This document shows, one piece after another, positions 8,238 to 13,969 of a stretch of DNA of 25,434 bases; position 1 is the first letter of the stretch, and each line of letters opens with the position of its first letter. The stretch is from a virus. A program made the translations under genes and the position numbers. The notes below the pieces were generated by a model, which saw nothing but the letters and a program-made list of their open reading frames with translations, made no database searches and was not told the origin of the DNA. The stretch is from the IMG/VR virus record IMGVR_UViG_3300005511_000075, positions 1-25,434 of that record, one strand, 5' to 3'.

Positions 8238-8856
8238 CGTTGACCACCTCGGCAGGGAGCCACGGCGCCATGTCACGGATCGCAGCGTTGGCCGCGTACT
8301 GGATCGAGCCGTCCTCGATGTCCACGGCGCCGATCGGCAGCGGGAACACGCCGGCGCCGATATCGACAACCTGCTGTGTCCAGCTCACGGTATAGTAAGC
8401 CGTGCCCTGGCTCTGGTCGCGGACGGTAAAGAGCGGCTTCAGCTCTGGCGCCGGCGACGTCTCGGGCGGCGTAATGCCAACCATGCCCCAGGTGGCGACG
8501 ATCGGGTCATTGAGGATCTTCAGGAGCTGGCCACCGATCGCAAAACCGACATGCTCTTTCTCGACGCGCTTGCCGCCTACCATGGCTGCTTCAACGACAA
8601 TGTACGCGGTCCATTCGACCGAGGCCGAATAGGAACCGTCCGCGAGCATTGCCGGGCGGATGCGCGACCAGCCGATGCCGACGCCAGGCGCCTGAACCAC
8701 TGTTTTGCCGACCAGCTCGGCAATGTCGACCTTGCCTGGGTGGCTGACTATCGAGACGCCCTTCAGGAGGCTCTTCAATGTGTCGACGATCGCGTTGTGG
8801 GTGTTGGCGGTTGGATCGGCCGCCATGATCTGCTGAAGGGTCGCCGGCGCGATCAT
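8230..8856 (-). CDS. Mu gp37-like protein, tail terminator candidate
   Basis: A 208-residue protein. I place it with the Mu gp37/DUF1834 group mainly by position, after the DUF1320 and gpG homologues and before the baseplate genes, and by its general pattern. That pattern is a helical N-terminus with NAIVDTLKSLLKG near 21-33, then alternating strands containing VSIVSHPG and SASVEWTAYIVV. Proteins at this position in P2-type phages (gpR) and tail terminators have the same size and role in capping the tube. No catalytic motif is visible. The start overlaps the preceding small membrane protein gene in an ATGA junction. Confidence 0.55.
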   Translation of the reverse strand: MIAPATLQQIMAADPTANTHNAIVDTLKSLLKGVSIVSHPGKVDIAELVGKTVVQAPGVGIGWSRIRPAMLADGSYSASVEWTAYIVVEAAMVGGKRVEKEHVGFAIGGQLLKILNDPIVATWGMVGITPPETSPAPELKPLFTVRDQSQGTAYYTVSWTQQVVDIGAGVFPLPIGAVDIEDGSIQYAANAAIRDMAPWLPAEVVNDA

Positions 8857-9071
8857 GCCCGTTTCCTCCGGCTGGCATAGTCGATGGTTGCGAATGCGGC
8901 CACGATGAAGGCGAGCGCAACCAACACCAGCACGACGACGTCGAACATGCGAATGCCGTACGCAATCGCGGTGCCGTTAAAGAGGAGAGCGGCAAGGAAG
9001 GCGGCTGTGACCAGGCCGACTGCGAGCAGCACGAAGATGATGCCGAAGAAGACGAAAAGGTTCGTTCTCAT
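8853..9071 (-). CDS. Small two-TM membrane protein
   Basis: A 72-residue protein consisting almost entirely of two hydrophobic segments (about residues 5-32 and 42-62) joined by a short polar loop. It ends in the positively charged tail SRRKRA. This is the layout of small holins or antiholins, but it lies among connector genes far from the endolysin. It starts in an ATGA overlap with the gpG-like gene and ends in another overlap with the gp37-like gene, so it is translated as part of the structural operon. No family is recognised; a holin-like role is only a possibility. Confidence 0.6.
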   Translation of the reverse strand: MRTNLFVFFGIIFVLLAVGLVTAAFLAALLFNGTAIAYGIRMFDVVVLVLVALAFIVAAFATIDYASRRKRA

Positions 9072-9547
9072 TGCAGCGCTCCGAATACATCGGTGACCAC
9101 GTCGATGATCTCCTGGCGATTGTCTTCGGACAGACCGAGGAAGGGACGTGCGGGAATGGTGACCTTCTTGGCGTGGATGGTCTTGCCGCCGATCGAAAAC
9201 ACGAGAGCCTTGGCGTTCTTCGGCACGATCGTCATTCCGTCCTGGTGAACATGCGCCCACTCCCAGGTGGCACCCCACTCAGCCTCGTCGGCCGAGGAGG
9301 CCCACGTGATGGACGCAAGAAGGTGCTGGCCGGTTTCGACCAGGATGGAGGTGCCCTCGTTGTTTTCCTGCCAGGGAGTGCCGTCCGGAGCGGTCTTTTC
9401 TTCCGAGATCCGGCGGCGGGTCTGGCTTTCGCCAAGCGCGCCGATCGCGGTCATAAGCTCGGGGGCATCGAAGTCGAAGATCGGCGCAAGCTTCGCCAAC
9501 GCGGCGTCGAAATCGTCGGCGTCAATGACGAGAGAAATGCCGCTCAT
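9068..9547 (-). CDS. Virion morphogenesis protein (Mu gpG/P2 gpS family)
   Basis: A 159-residue protein matching the phage virion morphogenesis family that includes Mu gpG and P2 gpS tail-completion proteins. Diagnostic elements are the segment TRRRISEEKTAPDGTPW near residues 43-59, followed by LVETGQHLLASI near 69-80. These correspond to the family's 'R-x-F/I-x-x-E-x-x-P-x-G-x-x-W' and 'L-x-x-x-G-x-L-x-x-S' motifs. The C-terminal IPARPFLGLSEDN near 131-143 matches the usual 'PARPFLG' end. It is needed to finish or attach the tail. In Mu, gene G lies upstream of I; here it lies after the capsid genes. It starts in an ATGA overlap with the DUF1320 gene. Confidence 0.85.
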   Translation of the reverse strand: MSGISLVIDADDFDAALAKLAPIFDFDAPELMTAIGALGESQTRRRISEEKTAPDGTPWQENNEGTSILVETGQHLLASITWASSADEAEWGATWEWAHVHQDGMTIVPKNAKALVFSIGGKTIHAKKVTIPARPFLGLSEDNRQEIIDVVTDVFGALQ

Positions 9548-10008
9548 ATCCGGCCGAGCCTCTCGCGGGTGAAAACACGCGTGGGTGCTTCGACGATGAC
9601 TTCGTTCTGGCCGACGTCGCCATCGGTATCGGTTGGCGAGCCGCCGGCGCCGGAGTTGGTGGTCGAAAGCGCGCCCTTGCCAGAGGCGATCGCTTCCAGA
9701 CGCTTGATGGCCTGGTCGTAGCGCTCCTTGATATTTTCGGTGGAGCGGCTGAAAGCGAGCGCGATGCGGTAGAAGGCGATGTCGATGCAATAGACCTTGA
9801 CGACGGCGAGCGACGTTTCGTCGAGGGCCGCAAGATCCGCAGCGGAATAGCGCGCTGCCAGGATGGCGCGGATCTCGGTCGTGGCGTCGTCCAGGCCGAG
9901 GCCGATGCGGACGTCGTCGCGCTCGCCGGTCTGCTCGTCGGCCGCCACCAGGGCGAGGTCATTCGGAAAACGGCTTTCCAGATCTGCGATGGTGGCGAAG
10001 GCGGGCAT
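9544..10008 (-). CDS. Connector protein, Mu gp36-like (DUF1320)
   Basis: A 154-residue protein of the DUF1320 family (Mu gp36), which belongs to the head-completion or head-tail connector proteins. The sequence is typical: FATIADLESRFPNDL near residues 4-18, DDATTEIRAILAARY near 40-54, and CIDIAFYRIALA near 74-85. The last 40 residues are low-complexity, rich in Gly, Ser, Thr and Asp, and unusual compared with the compact core. An RBS-like GGAG is found upstream of the ATG. A GC-rich hairpin (10027-10052) lies in the gap before it. Confidence 0.82.
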   Translation of the reverse strand: MPAFATIADLESRFPNDLALVAADEQTGERDDVRIGLGLDDATTEIRAILAARYSAADLAALDETSLAVVKVYCIDIAFYRIALAFSRSTENIKERYDQAIKRLEAIASGKGALSTTNSGAGGSPTDTDGDVGQNEVIVEAPTRVFTRERLGRI

Positions 10009-10026
10009 GGTTTCTCCAGGTGCGAT

Positions 10027-10052
10027 GCGGGGCGGCCAAAATGCCGCCCCGC
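10027..10052. repeat. GC-rich inverted repeat between connector genes
   Basis: A perfect 10-bp inverted repeat, GCGGGGCGGC and GCCGCCCCGC, with a 6-nt loop occupies the gap between the HI1506-like and DUF1320 genes. No T-run follows on either strand, so it is not a standard intrinsic terminator. It could stabilise or delimit mRNA ends. Confidence 0.6.
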
Positions 10053-10073
10053 CGGATGGTCATCGCTCGGGGG

Positions 10074-10331
10074 TTATTGGTTTTCGGTGCCGCCGCTGTC
10101 TTCTTCGTCCGGCACTTCGATGACGCGCTCATCGATCTTGAGCATCGGATCAGCACGCCAGGCTTCGACGAGTTCTTGGCCCTTCTCGCCGAGGTCGGCT
10201 GCGGTGAAGATCGTTTCGGCCTTGTTGAAGCTGTAGCCAGCGCGGCGGCGCGGGCCGCCTGGTGCGGTTACAACGAGGACCGATACGTGCCTGGTCCTGG
10301 TGGATGAGCTGCTGGTGGTAGCCTTTGCCAT
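10074..10331 (-). CDS. HI1506-related (FluMu gp35-like) protein
   Basis: An 85-residue protein with an N-terminal Ser/Thr-rich tail, then RRRAGYSFNKAETIF near residues 28-42 and ELVEAWRADPMLKIDE near 53-68. This pattern ('RAG-x-x-F' followed by 'L-x-x-D-P-x-L') is that of the HI1506-related proteins encoded next to the capsid gene in FluMu and other Mu-like phages. The biochemical role is not established. The ATG is preceded by AAGGAGACGAAT, a strong ribosome-binding site. The C-terminus is acidic. Confidence 0.62.
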   Translation of the reverse strand: MAKATTSSSSTRTRHVSVLVVTAPGGPRRRAGYSFNKAETIFTAADLGEKGQELVEAWRADPMLKIDERVIEVPDEEDSGGTENQ

Positions 10332-10382
10332 ATTCGTCTCCTTGGCGGTTCTCGGAAAAACAGCGGTCGCGCTGCTTGTCGG

Positions 10383-10420
10383 AAAACCGCCGGCGGCTTT
10401 GAGGAGGAGTGCCGCCGGCG
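10383..10420 (-). terminator. Intrinsic terminator-like hairpin inside the late operon
   Basis: On the minus strand, CGCCGGCGGC (10420-10411) pairs perfectly with GCCGCCGGCG (10397-10388) across a 13-nt loop and is followed by GGTTTTCC. On the plus strand the same hairpin is followed by TTTATT. The T-run on the minus strand is short, so it may be leaky and lower expression downstream of the capsid gene. Confidence 0.5.
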
Positions 10421-10477
10421 TTTATTCACTGATGGCCGGGAGGAGGTGGCCGCCAGCCGATCGAGCTTGCGCCGGAA

Positions 10478-10732
10478 CTAAGCAGGCCGGCCGTTGAAGA
10501 GGCTGAGACCGTGAGTGTCGTAGCTTTCCCGATATTCCGGCTTGAGCTGTCCGATCAGTCGGAAGGCAGCGACGCCAATCGTGACGACCAGGCGCCAGGC
10601 ATAGGCGGATGCTGCGGGCACCACTTCGAGGACGAAGAGCAGCGCGGAAACGCAGGCAAAGCAGATCGAGGCAGCAAGGCTGCGAAGAACAACGAAGGCT
10701 GCGCTTGCGATCAGGTAGGTAGATCGGGCCAT
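10478..10732 (-). CDS. Small membrane protein after the major capsid gene
   Basis: An 84-residue protein with hydrophobic segments at about residues 5-22 and 25-48 and a weaker third one near 50-60, ending in a polar tail. The ATG at 10732 is preceded by GAGAGA at a suitable distance. A start 11 codons upstream has a weaker RBS. It is encoded between the gpT-like capsid gene and a terminator-like hairpin, in an operon where membrane proteins are unexpected. I do not recognise a family. It could be a superinfection or membrane-modifying moron, or a structural accessory. Confidence 0.55.
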   Translation of the reverse strand: MARSTYLIASAAFVVLRSLAASICFACVSALLFVLEVVPAASAYAWRLVVTIGVAAFRLIGQLKPEYRESYDTHGLSLFNGRPA

Positions 10733-10782
10733 GAGAAATGTCTCTCGGTTGTTGACGAAGGGCATGCACTGCGGATGAGGAA

Positions 10783-10800
10783 GCGGCCGGCGCCGGCCGC
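10783..10800. repeat. 18-bp GC-rich palindrome after the capsid gene
   Basis: GCGGCCGGCGCCGGCCGC is perfectly self-complementary and lies six bases after the capsid stop codon. On the minus strand it is followed by TTCCTC, a poor T-run. It may act as a weak terminator or protect the 3' end of capsid mRNA. Confidence 0.5.
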
Positions 10801-10806
10801 CGTCAG

Positions 10807-11700
10807 TTACTGAAGCAGCGGGGCTTCGATGATCTGGACGAGATTGCGAACAGTATTGGTCGTCCCGCCGATCTGTTCGGCAAGCAGGATCTCGCGTGCC
10901 TCGAAGGTGTTGGTCGAGCCGACGATAATGTGCGTCGGCTTGATGCCAAGCGGACGGCCTTCGTCGTCCTTGAAGCTGGTCATCGCCTCATACGCGGCCT
11001 TGAGATTATCGGCCGTCAGCGCCGCCTTCGAAGCGAAGGCCATCTGCCAGAAACCGAAGCCGGCGGCGACGCGGGCGTCAGTGCCGTAGAGATACTCGTC
11101 ACGCATAAAGACGTGATCGGAGGTCTTGCCGTCTTCCTTGGCAACAAAGCTGTAGTCGCGGCGCTTCTGGAAGATGAACGGCTTCAGCGGGCGGGAGAGA
11201 TCGACCAGGATCCACGTCGCGCCGGCGCCGGCCTGCATGTTGGAAACGGACACCTCCGCGCCGGGCTTGCCGACCGGGTGATCGGTGTCGAAGAAATACT
11301 GGCCATCGTAGCAGAGCGTGGTGAAGCCGGCATTGATCAGCTCGAAGGTGATTTCGTCGGGATGCGTTGCGGCGGAATTGCCGAGCATCTCGAAGCGCGT
11401 GCCGTAGAGACCGAGCTTGTCGTCCTCGATGTCGTCGCGCTTGACGCCGATCGTCGCTTCGAACTTGCGGTTGACGATCGAGTACCCCTTTGCTGCGAGC
11501 GACTTGATATGGCGGTCGCCAATCCATTCGCGCAGCTTCGGGATATCGCCGAGCCAGCCGTAAACCTCCTCCGAGGAGTTCGAGGGGACGATCGTAGCGA
11601 CACTTTCGTACATCGCCTTGACGCCGGTGAAGCCCTTCTGGAAGGACGTCTTGAAGCCGCGCTGCGCGGCCGCAAGCAATTCTGGAGTGATAACTCGCAT
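10807..11700 (-). CDS. Major capsid protein (Mu gpT-like)
   Basis: A 297-residue protein of the Mu-like major head subunit family. Family features are clear: LLAAAQRGFKTSFQKGF at about residues 8-24, the VYGWLGDIPKLREWIGDR segment near 46-63, the KGYSIVNRKFEATIGVKRDDIEDD segment near 71-94, and DGQYFFDTDHPVG near 131-143. It assembles the icosahedral capsid lattice, with the protease/scaffold encoded two genes upstream. An AGAGG ribosome-binding site precedes the ATG by nine bases. The length equals that of Mu gpT (about 300 residues). Two GC-rich hairpins follow the gene, consistent with a need for abundant capsid message. Confidence 0.92.
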   Translation of the reverse strand: MRVITPELLAAAQRGFKTSFQKGFTGVKAMYESVATIVPSNSSEEVYGWLGDIPKLREWIGDRHIKSLAAKGYSIVNRKFEATIGVKRDDIEDDKLGLYGTRFEMLGNSAATHPDEITFELINAGFTTLCYDGQYFFDTDHPVGKPGAEVSVSNMQAGAGATWILVDLSRPLKPFIFQKRRDYSFVAKEDGKTSDHVFMRDEYLYGTDARVAAGFGFWQMAFASKAALTADNLKAAYEAMTSFKDDEGRPLGIKPTHIIVGSTNTFEAREILLAEQIGGTTNTVRNLVQIIEAPLLQ

Positions 11701-11729
11701 ATGCTTTGCCTCTAGATGTTAGCTGGACG

Positions 11730-12134
11730 TCAGTAGCCGACGCGGACGAAGACGCCGTCGCCATCGACGTTGATGATCTTGCCGGCGACCGAACGGGTGT
11801 TGCCGCCGTTGGTCTTGGCCACGGTCTGGTCGTCGACCAGGTAGCAGTCCTTGCCGACGTCGCCGGCGAGGATCGCATCGGCGGCAAGGTTGAAGAACTT
11901 GAAGGTGCCGCGCTCGGTCGTGACCTTCTTGGCGCCATCCGCGCCGGCGTTTGCCACGCCCTGGTCGGCGACGCCGAGAACGACCAGGTTCAGGGCCGTC
12001 TTGCCTGGAACAGCAAGGCCAGCGTCGGCGACGACAAGCGCGCCCTGGAAGATGGTGGTAGCACCCTTGACCGGGGTGCTGGAAAACTTGCCTTCCGTCT
12101 GAACGGGCTGGCGGGCCTGCGACATTGCCGTCAT
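11730..12134 (-). CDS. Capsid cement/decoration-type protein
   Basis: A 134-residue protein between the protease/scaffold and the major capsid genes, where many Mu-like phages encode a small capsid-stabilising protein. It is small, rich in Ala, Gly and Val, has no cysteine clusters, and consists of predicted beta strands such as NLVVLGVADQG, which fits a decoration protein with a beta-barrel core. GGAGAG precedes the ATG at 12134; a second ATG three codons in is also possible. The function rests on position and composition, not on a distinctive motif. Confidence 0.6.
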   Translation of the reverse strand: MTAMSQARQPVQTEGKFSSTPVKGATTIFQGALVVADAGLAVPGKTALNLVVLGVADQGVANAGADGAKKVTTERGTFKFFNLAADAILAGDVGKDCYLVDDQTVAKTNGGNTRSVAGKIINVDGDGVFVRVGY

Positions 12135-12161
12135 GGATCTCTCTCCGGCTGTTGGTTGGGT

Positions 12162-12620
12162 TTAGGCGGCGGACGTCAAGCCGTTGGCCTTGCGGTACTC
12201 GTCTTCAGTCAGACCGAGCATCTTCATGACGTCGCGCTCTTCGGCCGAAAGCGTGTGGACCTGGTCGGGCAGGTTCTTGCCGTCCAGGTTGCTTGCACCG
12301 AGGCCGACGCCAAGCGTCTCGATCAGCTTGGTGACCTGCGCCAGGCCGTCGTCGGACGCGCAGAGCGCCTCATACTGCGGGCGCTGCGCCGGTGTGATCT
12401 TCTTTGCCTTCAGCGCGCCTTCGATGAGGGCGTCGACCTTCTCCTTGCGGCTGGTGGCCTTCAGGCTTGCCAGCTCGGAGTTGGCAGCGGCCAACGTGTC
12501 GAGCGTCTGCTGGTGAACGGCAGGCTCAATACGCTTGGCGAGGTCGCCGATCGCCGAGAGGCAGGACGCCTCGCTGGCTTCAGGGGCAAGTTTGAGGGCA
12601 GCAGCAATGGCCTTCAGCAT
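12162..12620 (-). CDS. Nested scaffold protein (Mu Z-like), internal in-frame start
   Basis: Met183 of the protease gene begins MLKAIAAALKLAPEA. It is preceded by GGAG (12630-12627) six bases before the ATG, a near-ideal ribosome-binding site inside a coding sequence. Initiation here would give a 152-residue, mostly helical protein identical to the C-terminus of the protease. Mu (I/Z) and lambda (C/Nu3) use exactly this arrangement to produce the scaffold separately from the protease. The start falls at the boundary between the protease domain and the scaffold region. Production from this start is inferred from the site and the family precedent. Confidence 0.68.
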   Translation of the reverse strand: MLKAIAAALKLAPEASEASCLSAIGDLAKRIEPAVHQQTLDTLAAANSELASLKATSRKEKVDALIEGALKAKKITPAQRPQYEALCASDDGLAQVTKLIETLGVGLGASNLDGKNLPDQVHTLSAEERDVMKMLGLTEDEYRKANGLTSAA

Positions 12621-13166
12621 GTTCGTCTCCGAGTTTGAAGGAAGCGCCGACGCGACGGCCGGCATGGAAATTCCGGGCGCGGCAACGAGCGCCGCCGAGT
12701 GCAGCCAGGTTGCGCGGCCGGTCTCGTCCGTCTTCAGCGACGGCGAGATGTAGCGGTGCGAACGGGCGGTGAGGATTTCGAGGCCGGCGGCCAGCCAAGA
12801 GACACGACCATATAGGCCATCAGGGCGGGCCTGCAGTTCCTCGATCCAAGCGACGGCGGGAGCTGCCTCACCGAACATCGCCTTTTTGACGGTGGCGTGA
12901 TCGAGATCGAGCGGCACGGAGACCTTGTCGGCATTGAAGCGCTCGACGAGAACCTCCGGCTCAACGATAAAGTTGCGACCGTCGCGACTGGTGAATGCGC
13001 CGCGCGGCGTTAGCTTGATCCAGGCCGGGCCGGTTGCCTTGTCGACAGCCTGGGGATCTCCGGCGAAAACGTCGATCGTGGTGACGCTGGTCATGGCGGC
13101 TGCAGCATCCTCGATCGAGGCTGCGAGGCAGGAAATCAGGAGGGCGGTTGCGGTGCGTTTGATCAT
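12162..13166 (-). CDS. Mu gpI-like prohead protease with scaffold domain
   Basis: A 334-residue protein of the Mu-like protease family (Mu gpI). The N-terminal half is the protease: LTPRGAFTSRDGRNFIVE near residues 52-69, PLDLDHATVKK near 85-95, and RSHRYISPSL near 135-144, corresponding to the family's 'DxDHA' and 'YRYISP' motifs. The C-terminal half (from about 183) is helical, alanine/lysine-rich scaffold, ending in LTEDEYRKANG. It cleaves scaffold and itself during head maturation. No ribosome-binding site precedes the ATG at 13166, and a late promoter lies just upstream, so the message may be leaderless or start at Met25 (13094). The first 24 residues resemble a signal peptide but are probably not one. 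Confidence 0.85.
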   Translation of the reverse strand: MIKRTATALLISCLAASIEDAAAAMTSVTTIDVFAGDPQAVDKATGPAWIKLTPRGAFTSRDGRNFIVEPEVLVERFNADKVSVPLDLDHATVKKAMFGEAAPAVAWIEELQARPDGLYGRVSWLAAGLEILTARSHRYISPSLKTDETGRATWLHSAALVAAPGISMPAVASALPSNSETNMLKAIAAALKLAPEASEASCLSAIGDLAKRIEPAVHQQTLDTLAAANSELASLKATSRKEKVDALIEGALKAKKITPAQRPQYEALCASDDGLAQVTKLIETLGVGLGASNLDGKNLPDQVHTLSAEERDVMKMLGLTEDEYRKANGLTSAA

Positions 13167-13173
13167 GGGGCAG

Positions 13174-13220
13174 AATGTGCCAGATCAAACAGCAGCGGCG
13201 GGGCTGACACCTGTCAGCCG
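13174..13220 (-). promoter_or_regulatory. Putative activator-dependent late promoter, copy B
   Basis: The dyad GGCTGACACCTGTCAGCC (13202-13219) has two 8-base arms. The 23 bases 13201-13223 are identical to those at copy C. On the minus strand the hexamer CACATT (13179-13174) lies at the same offset as at copies A and C and is followed by C and T. If the centre is at -43.5, as for Mu Mor, transcription would start near 13167, immediately before the gpI-like gene, the position of Mu's PI promoter. Confidence 0.6.
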
Positions 13221-13356
13221 TGAGATGAAAGGCCCAAAGGCGTTTCCGGCCGCTTCGTTCCCCAACATACAGCGAGTGCGTAAAAATCAAAGCCCTTTCA
13301 AAGCCCGTACGCGCGTTTTTAGGGGCGACTACGAGTATCCGACCATCCGAGCCCCC

Positions 13357-13385
13357 TTGCGCGCGTCTGTGGCGATTTCTATGGT
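13357..13385 (+). promoter_or_regulatory. Promoter of the plus-strand secreted-protein gene
   Basis: TTGCGC (13357-13362) and TATGGT (13380-13385) are 17 bases apart. The start site would fall near 13392, followed by GGAGG (13404-13408) and the ATG at 13415. Each box matches the sigma70 consensus at four of six bases. It gives the inserted gene its own transcription, independent of the phage late operons. Confidence 0.45.
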
Positions 13386-13414
13386 CGCCCGGAATGTTGC
13401 CTTGGAGGGGTAAA

Positions 13415-13849
13415 ATGAAGAGACTTGCTGCCGCCGCGTTGGTGGCCATCGTTGCCGTCATACCGGCAAGGGCTGCGGACTGGCCGCCGGCCGACGATTA
13501 CGTGAACTCGCTCGTGAACTGCAGCGCGAGCACGGACGCTGCAAACTGCGAGTACACGCGGTCGGTCTGGGCAAAGCAGTATGGCGATGCCATCACCGGC
13601 GACTACCAAGGCCAGCGCAATGTCTCCTTCTGTTTGAGCACCGGCTGCAACAAAGCGATCATTGAGAACCACATCCTTGGATGCGCTTGGCGCCAAGTGA
13701 TCCTCAAAGCCGGTCATCTTCAGATCGATCAAACGGACGTCTCGAACCTGAAGCACTTCTGTGGCGATGAGCTGCTCGACGATGCGGGCCGCCGAGCCGC
13801 CAACGCCCAAGCGACACGCCTGCTCGGTATGTTGCCGCAGACGCGGTGA
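13415..13849 (+). CDS. Secreted six-cysteine protein, candidate moron
   Basis: This is the only convincing plus-strand gene. It encodes 144 residues with a classical signal peptide (residues 1-20, MKRLAAAALVAIVAVIPARA, cleaved before ADW). The mature part has six cysteines (36, 45, 73, 78, 90, 116), which suggests three disulphides in the periplasm or outside. Motifs include SFCLSTGCNKAI near 71-82 and GCAWRQVILKAG near 89-100. GGAGGGG precedes the ATG. An upstream in-frame ATG/TTG would place residues before the signal peptide and is rejected. The opposite orientation, own promoter and position between the muF and protease genes mark it as a lysogenic-conversion cassette. I do not recognise a functional family; a host-fitness or exclusion role is a guess. 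Confidence 0.8.
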   Translation: MKRLAAAALVAIVAVIPARAADWPPADDYVNSLVNCSASTDAANCEYTRSVWAKQYGDAITGDYQGQRNVSFCLSTGCNKAIIENHILGCAWRQVILKAGHLQIDQTDVSNLKHFCGDELLDDAGRRAANAQATRLLGMLPQTR

Positions 13850-13850
13850 T

Positions 13851-13879
13851 TTGCGCATTTCAGAAAGACCACCTATATT
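13851..13879 (+). promoter_or_regulatory. Strong candidate promoter before the structured element
   Basis: TTGCGC (13851-13856) and TATATT (13874-13879) are 17 bases apart. The -10 also contains CTATAT, the usual alphaproteobacterial form. The expected start, six to eight bases later, coincides with the first base of the inverted-repeat element at 13887. It shares its -35 box and spacing with the promoter at 13357-13385. Confidence 0.5.
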
Positions 13880-13886
13880 CGCACTT

Positions 13887-13969
13887 AGCGTGGCAGCGAA
13901 GTCCGTTGGCCTCGATGCCCACTGGAGGGAGCCCGGATAGGCCGGGATGCGGTCCCTCCCTGCCACGCT
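13887..13969 (+). ncRNA. Candidate structured small RNA
   Basis: The 83-base element is closed by a perfect 10-bp inverted repeat, AGCGTGGCAG (13887-13896) and CTGCCACGCT (13960-13969). Stacked directly inside it is a 7-bp stem GGAGGGA/TCCCTCC (13924-13930 with 13953-13959), which encloses a 5-bp stem CCCGG/CCGGG (13932-13936 with 13942-13946). The left branch (13897-13923) can form a short GGC/GCC hairpin, giving a Y shape. A good promoter places its start at the first base. It ends exactly where the convergent muF gene ends. No T-run follows, so the 3' end is uncertain. It is not a tRNA: there is no T-arm. The function is unknown, and it could instead be a processing or termination structure. 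Confidence 0.4.

Noticed and set aside
11706-12638. A 310-codon open frame on the plus strand
   Set aside because: It is antisense to the cement and scaffold genes, which have clear starts and order.
13202-13219. Dyads read as transcription terminators
   Set aside because: No T-run follows any of the three copies on either strand, and they lie upstream of operons.
13887-13969. tRNA gene in the inverted-repeat element
   Set aside because: The outer stem could imitate an acceptor stem, but no T-arm, anticodon arm or D-arm can be laid out.
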